DNA of 64,000 bases, taken from positions 620,001 to 684,000 of the forward strand of contig JAGTWJ010000002.1 in the NCBI GenBank assembly GCA_020064725.1, in the 5' to 3' direction. Origin of the DNA: Drechslerella dactyloides. Taxonomy: Eukaryota; Ascomycota; Orbiliomycetes; Orbiliales; Orbiliaceae. Of the stretch, positions 37,331-49,140 are shown in pieces; the stretch's first letter is position 1; each line of letters starts with the position of its first letter. The notes under the pieces were generated by a model, which ran no database searches, was not told where the DNA came from, and saw only the letters and a program-made list of their open reading frames with translations. A program made the position numbers and the translations under genes.

Positions 37331-39066
37331 TTTGTGCAACACGCTGCCGGCGTTCGAACGAACGACTGGGATTGTGGGAGATGCCGACAATGTCGAGGGT
37401 CGTGGACAGTCGAGAGCGAGCAGAGAATTAATTTGTGGGTGAGAAAGTTCTTTCGCGGCAACGGCCGTTGGAGGCGATCGGACGAGTACTTAAGGTTCCG
37501 AAGCTAAATCTTTAGTAACCGGTTATAACCTCTCAAAATACGGTCCGATATGTTTCCATTCCAACCACCTGGATGTGAAACCTCTGGCTGCGCTCGGAGT
37601 TGGGCCCAACGTCGCAGTCACAGGTTGCAATTGTACGTGCAAGTACACGCGCCGCCAGGAACAGCTTGCCCTTGTAGTAACCTTTGCAGGGGTTTAGAGA
37701 ATAGTTTAATCGATATAGAGATAGATAGAGAGTAATCATTAGATAATTAGATAAAACAGGGATAGTAATCGGAATTCGTGTGTACGACTTTCCCTGGAGA
37801 ATGACTGCGAAACTTCAGAGATATATTGCGAACACGCGCGGATCTGATCTTGCCAGCCAGAGTCATCTATATCCGCGGAGATCTGGTTTACGAGGACCAC
37901 GCAGCTCCTGACGACTTAAGCATTTTATGACTAACGTAAACGCTTATTCGATTACCTAACAACTTGTCCGCAGAACCCGCCATGTCTCACCAGCCGTGCC
38001 GGAAGAAAATTTCGGCCTGCACGCCAACAGCCTCAAGTGTCCATTATCGTCGAACGACACCCTGCTAGTTAGCCTGCAAGATGATGCCAACCATCACAAG
38101 CTTTTCACGCCGCGGTCTAATTCGTCGCCTGTTCCGGTCTGGACCGTGCGCTGGGTTCCGGATGAGATGGCAAAATGACGCTGTGACGCCAGATTCTGCC
38201 CGGTTTGCGGGCAGATCCGCGGAATCCCAGCAGCTCCCGAGGCACTATGTTGCACTATCCTCCGAACTCCCATCGCATTGAACAATCGGACTAGTCCCCA
38301 TCCACGGTGTTTTATAACACCTCGACGGCGCCAGCTGAACAAAGACCGTTGCAGGGTTGGAGCTCAGCTGGCGGGCTGGCTGTGTTGCGTGTGTCGTCCG
38401 GAGCGGGCGGATGTGTTGTATTGGCGGACAAACGGGGCAAACGGGGCAAACGGGCAAACGGGCAAACGCGGCGTGTTGTTGCAGCGGGCGGCGGGCCACG
38501 TGAGCTGGTTTGTATCGATTGCCCGGTTCCATCAGCCCGCCGCGGAGGGCACGACGACAAGCCACACCAGCCAAACTCCATCGACCAGACAGATATCCCT
38601 CTTCGTCACCCCTCCACCAACCTCCAGTCATCTCAACTACAGCCTTGCTGCCTGTCACTCCCTATAGACACTTTCCGTCGCCGCTCTTCTGATCAGTCAT
38701 CGGAGCCCCGCTGCGGTATCCCGCGACCCCCGATCTACCGTTCACCAACAACCGCATTCCTTGCCGCCGTCGCCTTCCTTGTCACCATCATAGATCACAT
38801 ATTGTCCGCGGTTGTGGCGTCGGCAGCCGGCAGGCGGAGGACTGGTGAAGTAAGCGGCAGAGCAGGTATGGGGACCCTCCAAGCACGGGAAGATCTGGCG
38901 GAAACAAGGCTGCGTCTTGATTCGCCTAGATCCTTCGGCCTTTATTATATTCTCGGAGTTTGACTTAAATGCATATCCACACACAATCCGCGTTTTATCG
39001 ACGTAACTGACCTTTCCTTCCGTCTGTCCATTAGATACGTCTCTCCTCACTGCATCAGAGGCTAAG
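37331..39066. promoter_or_regulatory. divergent intergenic region shared by SSU1 (-) and the CK2 regulatory subunit (+), with a probable 5' UTR intron
   Basis: These 1.7 kb separate two divergently transcribed genes and must hold both promoters. Near the CK2 side, 38866-39034 looks like an intron in the untranslated leader: GTATGG donor, CTGAC branch about 25 bases before the end, pyrimidine tract and TTAG acceptor, with the start codon 33 bases later. The open frame at plus 38307-38963 begins with GTG, has no family match and lies in this leader, so I do not call it a gene. Confidence 0.5.
38429..38471. repeat. minisatellite of CAAACGGG(G) units, five copies
   Basis: Five head-to-tail copies of an 8-9 base unit (CAAACGGGG twice, CAAACGGG twice, then CAAACGCGG) lie about 600 bases upstream of the CK2 regulatory-subunit start codon. 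One strand carries short G-runs at regular spacing. Confidence 0.85.
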
Positions 39067-40290
39067 ATGACCGACCATCCGGCATTTTCGAACGACCCTC
39101 CTGGTCACAACGACAACTACGAAGAAGACGAGGAAGAGGAGCTGTCCGAAGCCGAGGAGGAAGAGGACGTAGAAGGCGAAGAGGAAGAGGAGGAAGATGA
39201 CGAAGAATCTCTCGTATCGGAGTCTTGGATATCGAACTTCTGCTCCGTCATCGGTCACGAGTATTTCGCTGAGGTCACAGAGGAATTCATCGAGGATGAC
39301 TTCAACCTTACTGGCCTGTCTGCCATCGTCCCCATGTATAAGGAAGCACTGGAGATGATTCTCGATGTTGAGCCTGATGGTGCCTCGGAGGAAGCCTCAG
39401 AAGGCGATCCAGAAAGCGACGCGTACAACAATGGCGCCGCTGCTCGGAAGAAAGCAGCTCGGATGGGCGCCGGAGGAGCGGGTAATATCGCCCTCATTGA
39501 AAGTTCGGCAGAATTACTCTACGGACTAGTTCATCAGAGGTACATACTGTCGCGTCCTGGAATGCAGCAGATGTACGAGAAGTACATTGCTGCGCACTTT
39601 GGACACTGCCCACGAGTGTTCTGCAACAACGCTCGCGTTCTCCCCTGCGGATCGACGGATACGCCAAACATGGACACCGTGAAGCTTTTCTGTCCGTGCT
39701 GCTTGGACATCTACACGCCACCAAACTCCAGGTTCCAACAGGTTGACGGGGCTTTCTTCGGCACCAGCTTTGCCAGCTTGTTCCTCATGACATTTACCGA
39801 CATTGACTATAGCGCTCCGAGCCACAAGACTCCGGCTCAGATCCCTCCAGCTGCTCGCAAGGCAAGCAGCTCGGCGGCAGCATCTGCACCCTCGAGTGCA
39901 CCAGCTACATCGTCTGGCTTGCCGCCTCAACCCGTCCAGCTCAATGGTTTCGCAACTCAGAACATCGCACCGGGGCTTGGTACCGGGAAGCAGTACGAGA
40001 TGAAGATCTACGGCTTCAAAGTTAGCGAGAGGAGCAAGAGCGGCCCGCGAATGAAGTGGCTGCGCACCAGACCTGATGACATGAACCAGCTCGACGAGAT
40101 GACCAGAGCGGAGATGAGAAGGACTGGGAGGTTAAGACGAAAGAAGAAGGGACAACTACCCATGAGAGACGAAGATGGAATGGATGTCTCTCCTGGTCCA
40201 CAGGAGACGATGGAGCAGCGGAGGGTAATAAAGAAGCCTGTAAGGAGGATAAGGGCCGACGAACCAGGTGGTCCTCCGACTGCAAGATGA
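39067..40290 (+). CDS. ckb1: casein kinase II regulatory (beta) subunit
   Basis: This is the regulatory subunit of protein kinase CK2; it dimerises through a zinc site and holds two catalytic alpha subunits. A single uninterrupted reading frame of 407 residues has the family hallmarks. SWISNFCSVIGHEYFAEV lies near residues 53-70. FIEDDFNLTGL follows, then LLYGLVHQRYILSRPGM and the zinc-binding cysteines C181, C186 (CPRVFC) and C209, C212 (CPCC), with VDGAFFGTSF after them. The N-terminus is a long Glu/Asp-rich tail, and an Ala/Gly-rich insert sits at about 105-140. The C-terminal 150 residues hold a Ser/Ala/Pro linker, a short conserved block (YEMKIYGFKVSERS) and a basic tail. It is longer than animal beta subunits, as is common for fungal Ckb1 types. 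The start is the first ATG after the probable leader intron. Confidence 0.95.
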   Translation: MTDHPAFSNDPPGHNDNYEEDEEEELSEAEEEEDVEGEEEEEEDDEESLVSESWISNFCSVIGHEYFAEVTEEFIEDDFNLTGLSAIVPMYKEALEMILDVEPDGASEEASEGDPESDAYNNGAAARKKAARMGAGGAGNIALIESSAELLYGLVHQRYILSRPGMQQMYEKYIAAHFGHCPRVFCNNARVLPCGSTDTPNMDTVKLFCPCCLDIYTPPNSRFQQVDGAFFGTSFASLFLMTFTDIDYSAPSHKTPAQIPPAARKASSSAAASAPSSAPATSSGLPPQPVQLNGFATQNIAPGLGTGKQYEMKIYGFKVSERSKSGPRMKWLRTRPDDMNQLDEMTRAEMRRTGRLRRKKKGQLPMRDEDGMDVSPGPQETMEQRRVIKKPVRRIRADEPGGPPTAR

Positions 40291-40806
40291 TAGATCCTTT
40301 TTGGCGACGCGGTAATTTTGTATCAATCTCTCTCTCTAACTCGACTATAGACCCTGGTCCTCCCCACCCCAATGTATATCCCACCATGTATCTGCTAGCC
40401 TTCTCTCCCCACGGCCTAGCGTCTGCTACCAGTCGACTGGACAGACCTCCCCCTCCAGCTAGCATTCCTGTCTTGCGATGTAAATGGGTTGCATTCTCAT
40501 ATTCCCTTTGTTATAAACATTATGCGGAAAGATTCCTGTATCTATCTATCGCTCTGTACCTGCAAGCATGGGTCGTGTTTCTAGCCCTTCGTTTTTTTCT
40601 TCTTCTCATATTATTCTCCCACGATATAACGTACGATAGACTCGGTTGCTGTGAACAATAATCGCACTGTTGCTATAGATCTATCTGATCGATCGACTAG
40701 TTGTGCATATTGAAACTACCCTTAAGTGCGTCTATACAGCTTTAATTGTCTCGTAGACCAGAAGCTGGACGCATGCATGTAGTGCTGACTATATGTTCTA
40801 AGCTCT
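40291..40806. other. convergent 3' spacer between the CK2 subunit and AKR7 genes
   Basis: Two genes end toward each other across 516 bases. The sequence is pyrimidine-rich on the plus strand near 40590-40620. No reading frame or RNA gene was recognised. Confidence 0.5.
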
Positions 40807-42185
40807 CTATCTCCAGTAGGTTTCGCAGTCAGGCTTGACCAGCGCCCACGCTGCATCGCACACGTCGAGAACCTCCTTCGGCAGCGGACCTTTCTTCAAA
40901 TCCTCGCAGTTCTCCCGCAGATGCTTCTCGCTGCTGGCCCCGATGATCACCTTATCCCCTTTATCCCGCTGCATCAAGCTATGGTGGTTAATCCACCGCA
41001 GTGCAATCTCCACCAACGTCAGACCATTCTTCGTCGCAACAGGCTCAATCAGCTCCCTGGCCTTGAAGATCGACTCCTTCCAGTACCGGTTGCGGTACAT
41101 GCGGCCCTGGGGCTTGCTATCATCGAACCGGGTTCCCTTTTCCACTTCCCCGTCGAAGGACTTTGGGCCCGAGGCTGTGAAGAAGCCGCCGGCAAGCGGG
41201 TTGTACGCGTAGAAGGCGAGGCCGTAGTGTCGCAGGCAGGGGAACAGTTCCGGCTCGACTTCGCGGTGGATGACGTTGTAGACGCCCTGGTAGACCTTTG
41301 GCACCGGGTAGCCGTTCGCGATCGCGAGCTCGCAGATCCGCGCGACTTCCCAGGACTTGAAGTTGGAGAGGCCGAAGGCCTTGAAGGTGCCGGATTTGTA
41401 GAGCTCGTCTACGGCGGGCAGGGTGGTGGCGAAGTCCGTGGTGTGGTCTGGCGCGTGGAGGTACCAGAGGTCAACGGTGGGGAGTTTCAGGGCTGAGAGG
41501 GAGCGGGGGACGTGGAGCTTGAACGATTCGGGGCGATGAGTGATCTAGATGTGCATGGGTACATCGCGGTGTCCGATCGAAGCGTCAGCCAATGTCTTGT
41601 ATGCATGTATGGAGTTGATTCAACGTTAGGGTAGGTGGAAGTCGCCGATGGCCGATGGCGAGAAGAGTAGGTGGTTTAGGTAATGAGGAGGACATGGACG
41701 AAATCCATGTATTGACTTACAGCGTCGGTATTGTCTTGACCGGGCTTCGCGGTAGGGTAGAGCTTTGTGGCAACGGTGAAGCCATCGGTCCCGATTTTGC
41801 CCAGGTATTCCTCTGTTGTACCTTCATTGTAAATCCTCGCGGTATCGAGCTCGCTGTGACCGTACGACTTGAATATTTCTGGTATCGTGGCGGGGTGCCG
41901 GGTCAGTATTTGGAATTATATATGGGGCAGATATGAGCGGTAGCTTTTCACATTCAACGTCCGCATTGAGGAAGCCTATAAAAGGCAAGATATAAATTTA
42001 AACAATAATCCGTTGCGGGCGCCGGCGTGATGCAGAACGTAGTGTATACTAGCAGGCTGTGCAATGGGGATGAACATACCTAGTAGCTTCTTGACCTCGT
42101 CGATATCAGTGATGCGGGCATTTGCACGAGCACCAAAGGTCATAGTGCCCAGAATGACAGGCAATTCAGTCTTACTCTGCGCCAT
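40807..42185 (-). CDS. aldo-keto reductase, AKR7 (aflatoxin-aldehyde reductase-like) type
   Basis: An NADPH-dependent cytosolic reductase of aldehydes and ketones. Exons in transcript order are 42185-42080, 41878-41721 and 41544-40807; all phases match, giving 333 residues. The introns are longish (201 and 176 bases). The N-terminus PVILGTMTFG is the typical first strand of the barrel. The catalytic tetrad is visible: Asp in GHSELDTAR, Tyr in ARIYNEGT, Lys in VATKLYPT and His in DLWYLHAPD. LSNFKSWEV, YQGVYN, YNPLAGGFF and VIIGASSEKHL fit the AKR7 pattern, and the usual C-terminal Tyr-Trp is present (ETYWR). 'Aflatoxin aldehyde reductase' is the usual database label and does not show that the fungus makes aflatoxin. 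Substrate is unknown; general detoxification of reactive aldehydes is likely. Confidence 0.92.
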
Positions 42186-43607
42186 TTTTGTCGAAGCTTC
42201 AAAGATGGTGGCCACGGAGGCAAAGGCAGTCAACTAATTCAAATTCACTCGTGGAGACCCTATCCGAGACCTGGAGTGTCTACGAGGTGATTTATAATTG
42301 GAGATACGCAAATCCGTACCCAGCAATCCCGCAGACACCGAAATCAAGGTCACGACACGTACTCGATGAATCGGGAAGCTGGCGACTTAAATGCACCAAT
42401 CATAGCTGTCAACTGGCAAACATCTGCAGGCTTCAGATAGAGTATCGATTGGCGAGATTTGTCAGCGGGCTGGCGGATTTGCCGGCGCCGCCGCGGGGTA
42501 GCAGGAATTCAAATTGGCATTGAGCGCCCTTAATGCCGGTCAGCCGAGCGGCGTATTACATCACCAAAAGAGGCAGAGCCGGGTTGTAGACGTTGGATTT
42601 TGGTAGACAACGCGGGGAGATCTATAGACGTCGACGTCGACGGGGGCAAGACATCTCCAGATCTTCTCCGTTTTAAGTCCGGCCTCTGAGCATCGGACGA
42701 TGAGTACTCTCACCCCAGATGTTACTATCAATGCATAATATCATATATGATGAGTGTCACATGGCCTCCGGATCCGTGAAGCGATGCAAGCTGCGAGCAC
42801 GGACCATATTGTTGCCAAAAGAGTTAAAACTTCCAAGCTTGTGTGAGTCGACGGCGATTTGAATACACTGTATTCTATACATACTGATTCGAAGATACTT
42901 TCTCGGCGACCCCGGTGCCCTGGTAACTACTGAGGCTTGGTATGGTTCTTGGATTGGTATCGATCCTCGGTGCGGCGGGGTGAACTGGCCTGGCAAGCTC
43001 TTTGATATATACTCAGGGGAATCCCCGAAAGCTGTAGAAATCGTTGTCAAAGTTTCAGGGGAGCAGATTAGGGTTGAATATGTCCACACCGGGCATATAG
43101 CTAAGTATATTTTCAGGGCGATGGTAATATATGGTTGAGTCTGATCAGGTTGTATAAATTCTGAATAACAGAGAATATGAGCCTGGTCTTCAAACCAGCG
43201 CTGTAACTTCTTATAGCAATAGATAGTCTGCAAGACAGATCTGACGGCTATATGACAGGTGAATGGAGCGAACGGAAAACGTCGTGCTAGTATCGATGGT
43301 GAAGTCAAAATCGTCGTGCCATTATTACATTAGTATACATATTTAACTAGCTTTTAGGACATGGTCGAGCTTTTAATGCGGGCATCATCATTAACATGGC
43401 GTTTCAAATGTCATTCCGTGCGGAGCGCGCGCACTCAAGATGCTACTGGCTTGTGAGAGGACTGGCTCCTCGAACCCAGATACTTTCTCAACCACCTTCC
43501 GACATCTGGTAATGAGGGTACCTAACCCGAATGCCAAGGAGCACGGCACGTACGCCTCTGGTAATGAGAATTCGCGTTAGCAAAAGCCATTAGCATTGAG
43601 GAACAAT
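42186..43607. other. spacer between the AKR7 promoter side and the 3' end of the BTB gene
   Basis: Both flanking genes are on the minus strand, so this holds the AKR7 promoter and the BTB 3' end. A 184-codon frame on the minus strand (42757-43308) starts without an ATG, has no internal ATG until near its end and resembles no family, so it is not called. Confidence 0.5.
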
Positions 43608-45176
43608 TTAGGATAACATCGCGAAGCTTGGAGGGCGGGGGTACGAACGGTGGTAAGAATCTTTATGAAAAGCCGGAAACTCATATTTCAAGTCCCCCAT
43701 GACTGAAGCGTAGCCGTAATCCAACGGCTTGTTTGGGCGATTCGAGCGTGCTTCCCTCGTTATCTTCATTTTGTCCTCTATGGGAGGCCGGCAGCCCGAG
43801 GGACCGATGAACGGAGAGGTTCCGATGGTGGAAGCGCTGGACATGCGTTTGTGAACCGCCCAAGATGCGCGCGTTCCGGTTGCAGTGAAGCTGGATACTC
43901 GCGCAGGGACCACGGGAGCAGAGCCGCTGCTGTGAATCAAAGTCGTCATACGGATGGCTTCTATGCGGTCGACCAACTCTTGTAGCGATGCATGCCATTC
44001 GACTCCAGTATCTGCGTGCATCAGAGGCCAGAGGTACATGACTTTCAAGCTGCGTATCAAAGACCCGAGAGCGATGTCTGAACAGGTTGAGCAGAAGCTG
44101 ATCGGTCGAGTGCCATCGAGGTTTGCCGCACTGAAAGAAACACACGACATCTCACTAACGAATTGTCGCAGCATATTGGTAACTTTTCGGATCGCGTATC
44201 CTCTTTCCTTGAAGACGTAGTCTATACAATTGCAGTTACAGGGGTTAGAGGTCTGTCATTATAAAGATTCCAGGCTAATTGACGTAGTTATCGCACCTTT
44301 AATGTTGTCAGGCATGAGCTCAAGATTCACCTCGACTGGGTTTGTTGCGGTGTTGACTGTGTGCCGTTGCATGTAGGTTCCGCAACTGCTCTTCGAGGTC
44401 GAGTGCAATATGAGGTTTCTCGTAATGTCCTTCACCCTCGTTTGCGTAGGGTCCAATACCTTCGCCACAAAAAGCCAGTCCTCGAATCCAGGAGTCGTCG
44501 CATTCTCGATGTGCTCGTGCATCCACATCCTTGGCCAAGGTCCCAGCGCTTTGCCGCACTCATACTTATCGCAAATGATGGCCATTTGACGGAGGCGTCG
44601 GAAGCTGAGTTTCTTAGGAATACTGTCCGTCCTGAGGTGGATTATATTGAAAATGATATCCAATGTGTTGGCGGCGTCATCCTCGAGGCGGATAACTTTG
44701 ATAGTATCTCCGTCGGGGCCGTGCGGTTCGTATTCCAGCTGTCTGAAGCCGTTGGGATGAATGATTCGCTTCCAAACTTTCGAAGCCATGCAAAGAGCAT
44801 GCGACGCTACTAAAAAGCAGTACAACCCACCACCGTATCTGAGAATGACTTTCAGGTCAGCGAGGTCGTAGTACCGTCTCTCGAAATCAAATGCCTGCTT
44901 GGGAGGCGCGACTCCCACGTCATCCTCATCTACCTCCGGACTCTCCGTATTATCACTGTCGTAACCACCCTCTGCTTCGGCATTGCTTTCTCTCAATCTC
45001 GGGTTTGAGATGTTAGCGAACGGGTAGCGAAGCGTCTTGGTTCCGCCGCCTTGTAGCTGGGACGCTTGGGGTGTTCGGCATGGGGGCGGCGTGTAATGAT
45101 CCGAGAAGAACCTGGACTCGCTACCGGAATCGAGGACGAAGGCGAAAGGCCCCAGCATTGCAGCTGCCGATGCCAT
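43608..45176 (-). CDS. BTB/POZ-domain protein
   Basis: Exons in transcript order are 45176-44297 and 44221-43608, giving 497 residues. The 75-base intron has a GTGCGA donor, a CTAAC branch and a TATAG acceptor, and turns two separate frames into one. The N-terminal 90 residues are low complexity and acidic. A BTB fold follows from about residue 103: DLKVILRYGGG, then FLVASHALCMASKVWKRII, then a segment with IIFNIIHLRTDSIPKKLSF and AIICDKYECGKAL. This arrangement is common in uncharacterised fungal BTB proteins. BTB domains mediate dimerisation and often recruit substrates to cullin-3 ubiquitin ligases; no kelch or other partner domain is visible. The C-terminal half holds paired Cys (SFCSTCSDIALGSL) and a long Ser-rich tail. 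The role is unknown. Confidence 0.8.
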
Positions 45177-46005
45177 TCTGGAGAGTGTCTATTCGCATGT
45201 AGTTGTGAACCGTCGGTAGTTTGTGTTCCGAGCTCAGACGGGTACCCTCAGCTGAACCAGAGAAGATCATGAGAAGAACCATGGGAGAGCTGCAATTCAG
45301 GGGGACCAGACATCTCAGCTACGCGGTTCAGCGGGCGGTGTTGTTCATTAATTTACGATACACCAAGCCGACGCGTAAATTAGCCCGATCCACATTTTGG
45401 CGATCACGAGCGTGTCAGATATCTGGATACGGCCGTCAAAAAGGTGGCTTGCGGCGACAGCTATATTCAAGTGGTTGGCGCACCCCCAAATAGTCAACTC
45501 GATTCGCCGACGGGTTAGAAACCTTCGAAACGATATTCGTTCGATCGTTAGATCGTCTTGGAGCTCTAACTCTGATATCAGAATCCGAAGTATTAGATGC
45601 CAAAGATAAAAAAGATGTCCGTGCCGAAGCTGAAGTTAAATTACAAGTGTCAAGGGATCAAGGAACATGGATTACCCGATAGGACGACCTGGTTACGCGA
45701 ACATCAAAAACCCGGTGGCGCGCGCCGGGCAACACGGCACGGAGGCTCTAAAAGTGTGTTGCAGCTGTTGGATTGTCACGCGAGCCCTAACCCCGAGACG
45801 CTAGCCGAAAGGAGCTAGTGCCACAATTCCCGTCTTTGGCGTCAAAAAATGCTGCCAAGTAGATGACTTTGAATTCGACATCACGAAATCGAAATCAATC
45901 GACCCGAACGCCACGACCTTACGACAAGACCTCGTCTTTCCTCGCCAATCCTCACCAAACGAATCGATACGGTAATTCGTCTGGAAGACTGCCACATTAT
46001 TCAAA
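45177..46005. promoter_or_regulatory. divergent promoter region between the BTB (-) and uL1 (+) genes
   Basis: These 829 bases lie between two divergent start codons. The last 80 bases before the uL1 start are rich in C and T (for example CCTCGTCTTTCCTCGCC), as expected for the leader of a strongly expressed ribosomal-protein gene. No defined operator was recognised. Confidence 0.5.
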
Positions 46006-46808
46006 ATGTCCAAGATCTCAGTCGGTGCGTCAGACTCTGTGGAGACACCCCTCGGTCCGCAATTCAGCGATGCTAACCTGGTACCCGCGATACAGCCGGA
46101 GTGCGTGGAAACGTCAAGGAACTCCTCACCTACAGCAATGAGACCAAGAAGCGCAACTTCCTGGAGACCGTCGAGCTCCAGATCGGTCTGAAGAACTACG
46201 ATCCCCAGCGTGACAAGCGTTTCTCCGGCACCGTCAAGCTGCCGCAGGTCCCCCGCCCCAACATGAGCGTCTGCATCCTCGGTGACCAGCACGACATCGA
46301 TCGCGCCAAGCACGTCGGCATTGACTCCATGTCCGTCGACGACTTGAAGAAGCTCAACAAGAACAAGAAGTTGATCAAGAAGCTTGCTCGGAAATACGAT
46401 GCCTTCATCGCTTCCGACGGCTTGATCAAGCAGATCCCTCGTCTCCTGGGACCTGGTTTGTCGAAGGGTATGTTCAGCCTCTATGATGTCGACCTTGCCA
46501 ATCTTGCAGCTTTGGGAAACGGTGCTAACCGAGATATCCTCACAGCCGGAAAATTCCCGACCCCGATCTCGCACAACGAAGATCTCACTGGCAAATTGAC
46601 GGATGTCAAGTCTACAATCAAGTTCCAGCTCAAGAAGGTTCTCTGCCTGGGTGTTGCTGTCGGAAACGTCGGCATGACCGAGGACCAGCTGATCGCTAAC
46701 ATCATGTTGGCCATCAACTACCTTGTCTCTCTGTTGAAGAAGGGCTGGCAGAACGTCGGAAGCTTGACTCTCAAGGCTTCCATGTCTCCTCCCAAGCGGC
46801 TGTATTAG
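46006..46808 (+). CDS. rpl10a: 60S ribosomal protein uL1 (L10a/Rpl1)
   Basis: A structural protein of the large cytosolic ribosomal subunit that forms the L1 stalk near the E site. Exons are 46006-46024, 46096-46467 and 46546-46808. All phases match, giving exactly the family's usual 217 residues. The first exon is only 19 bases long (MSKISV plus one base); joined to the second it reads VAGVRGNVKELLTYS. Later landmarks are FLETVELQIGLKNYDPQRDK, ILGDQHDIDRAK, LGPGLSKAGKFPTPIS (split by the second intron) and VGNVGMTEDQL. Both introns (71 and 78 bases) carry GCTAAC branch sites. Codons strongly favour C or G in the third position, as in highly expressed fungal genes. That same bias leaves a 395-codon open frame on the opposite strand, which I treat as a shadow. 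Confidence 0.97.
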
Positions 46809-48211
46809 ACAGCTGACTTCTCCGCAATCCGGCGAACTCCGTGGGTTTTTCATATTTGCGCAGAGCTGTATATATATTTCAAGGCCTAGTTGTGAATTAT
46901 CTGCGCATCTGTATCTGTAGCCTAGATGGCTGGATGGGATGCACAGATATTCATGGCCGGCAATCCAATAGGATACTTTTCTCTGCAAGAAACACTTGAT
47001 GACTCTGAATGCATATTGGAGGCTATTATAAGGTCAGGCGCCTGTTGGCGCTCATATTTTTTACCGTGACACCTGGTCGCGGCCCGTGTAGCTCATGATG
47101 AAGTCCCGGAATCGGATTTTATCATGTTACACGAAAATCACAGATATCAACATCAATATGCTACCTGAGCTTTATGGAGCTATGTTAGCTGCTTAGAACG
47201 CGAGTGGCAATTTCGCCTCGATTTTGCTCTTCAGTTGTTGAAATGTTTCCGAATCAATCACACAAGCCCAACTGGTACAATTCAACTCCTCTAGGTATAC
47301 GTAACATGTCATGCTGTAATATAGATTCGGTAGCCGTAGATTGGACTTCACGCGCCTTGTTCTAGACTTCCGTGTCGCTTTTGTGAAACAGAATACAAAG
47401 TGATACTAGTATACTACAACGCGTTCATCGCGACTTGGTACTTATAGCTACCTCGCAGACCCAACAAGGCGCCCGTCCCATCAATCATATCGATCAAGTT
47501 GAAGGCATCTGGCCTCACCTCGAATGAACTGGATTTAGATGGGGTCACCGCGCTGCTAGTTTCGTTGGTTGTTTCGGGATTCGAGCAGGGCAGGGGTCAC
47601 CAAACTAAGCTAAGGCAAGAGAAATTTTCACGGTGCATATAATCCGCTTGTTTAATTAAGTTGACATCTACGACCACAGAACGAGGAAAATTGGGTATCC
47701 CGTCCGCTCTGCCTTACACAAGCCTCGTATCGGTCAAGTAGTAGTGTCATCGGTGACGGGACACGAATTCTGACTGTTGTAGATAACATTTTCTTTTGCT
47801 CATCCGGGCTTCAGATGACTTTTTTTTTCTTTTTTTCTGTTGTTCTACATGGTGCCTAACAGCTGCATATTATCCATGCCGTTCAACCGATTACTTTGGG
47901 ATAGAATGTAGAACGATGGAACCTTGGTTGGATGTCGTGGGAAACTGAAATCGGGGCACTTCGTTCCTCAATATTAGAATTACTTTGTCCCAGCTTCAAT
48001 GAGTACTTGGTTACTTGAGAGTCAATCCTTTCTGATTGCTTGCACATGTGGGTCAAGTCAGCAGTGGCCTCTTTATATTTGAACACAGGCTGGCGAGGAA
48101 TAGAAGAGCCCATTCACTGATTTTTGAAAATCTCTGGAAAACATTCCGTGATATTTCTCGGTATCAGCAGAGTCAGGCAACTCGCGACATTGGTCGTAAT
48201 AACTATTCGAG
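46809..48211. other. spacer between uL1 and the first secreted-protein gene
   Basis: These 1.4 kb have no supported gene. They hold the uL1 3' end and the promoter of the next plus-strand gene. A T-rich stretch lies at 47820-47838. Open frames are all below 80 codons. Confidence 0.5.
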
Positions 48212-49140
48212 ATGTTTTGGAACGCCTTAGCTGTGCTTATGATACTCGGGCAAGCTACCTGTCAAACTCAATCGTTTAAGATTACTGTAAGTCGCCTTCT
48301 GGCTTGGCTTCAAAATTTCCTATTCATCCATTTACGGATCTAGGTTTGAGATAGATTTTAGCTAACGTATGACAATGTTATATTCAGTTCGAGGCAGACC
48401 GATTCGACGAGCAAAGTGGTCGTCTAAAGGACCCAGTTCAGGGCTTCAACTTTGGAGATTTCTCCATAATAACCGCCCCGACCATCCCGGGTAACTCGGT
48501 CAGCGCCACCGGATTCACGACCTCTTTGCTGCGACCATGTTCACCACGTCACTACGTTGTCAGAATTGCTCCAAATCTTCAGGACGCAACTACCGATAGA
48601 GGGACTATAACCGGCATCAAGATCGCAACCGTTAACGGAGTGCCAGCTTTCAGAAGTTTCGATTCTTCCAGTATTTGCATGGGCTGCGTATTCGTTGCTG
48701 CAGCGACCCAGGGAAATGCACTTCCAGAGCCAATAGGAACGGACCCCCTGGCGAAGTTCGCCCTCCCCGCAAGTTGCGTAATCACAGTCACGGGCACCAC
48801 GTCCAGCACGCCACCGGAAACTATTGTTGCGACTCTACCGTTTAAAGCTCGGCCGCCTTTGGACGCGGCGGATCTTACGAACCCGATGTTTCTGGTCACC
48901 GATATGACGAATTATACATTCTCAAATCGCTGGAGGAATCTTGTATCCCTTGAATTCAAAATATCGAAGGCGGTAGTTGAGCCTCCTGTTAATTTGCCAC
49001 CACAGTTGAAGGGGCTGCTTCAGACTGGAGGGCTGTTCTCTAGCATTGCGATTGATAATTTCTTCGGTGTCAAGCAGTTATCTTCGGGGATGGGTTCAAG
49101 CGATGGCGGTGGTGGTGGCGGTGGAGTTCCAATTCCATGA
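48212..49140 (+). CDS. small secreted protein, first of a tandem pair
   Basis: Exons are 48212-48286 and 48388-49140, 275 residues. The first exon encodes almost exactly a signal peptide (MFWNALAVLMILGQATC) and ends in FKIT. The intron (101 bases, GTAAGT donor, GCTAAC branch, CAG acceptor) is in phase 0. The mature part starts FEADRFD and contains SFDSSSICMGCVFVAAATQGN, then a Cys in ALPASCVITVTGT, and MTNYTFSNRWRNLVSLEF further on. This order (FDLxSxxFGC-like block, second Cys, then a beta-rich block with aromatic and Val/Leu positions) resembles a widespread family of uncharacterised secreted fungal proteins. The C-terminus is Gly-rich. It is extracellular by its signal; function unknown. 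The neighbouring frame at 49953-50937 is a paralogue with the same intron position. Confidence 0.82.

Noticed and set aside
38307..38963. 218-codon plus-strand frame upstream of the CK2 subunit
   Set aside because: It begins with GTG, runs through the minisatellite and overlaps the probable leader intron; best read as promoter and leader.
35387..42185. SSU1, CK2 subunit and AKR7 as a detoxification or biosynthetic cluster
   Set aside because: There is no backbone synthase and no shared regulator, and CK2 is a housekeeping gene. Transcription directions are mixed and the genes are a common kind of chance neighbours.
42757..43308. 184-codon minus-strand frame between the AKR7 and BTB genes
   Set aside because: It starts with TTG, the first ATG is near its end, and the translation resembles no protein family.
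45801..46988. 395-codon open frame on the minus strand across the uL1 gene
   Set aside because: It is exactly antisense to a three-exon ribosomal protein gene and runs through its introns. Strong third-position C/G bias in the real gene removes stops on the other strand.
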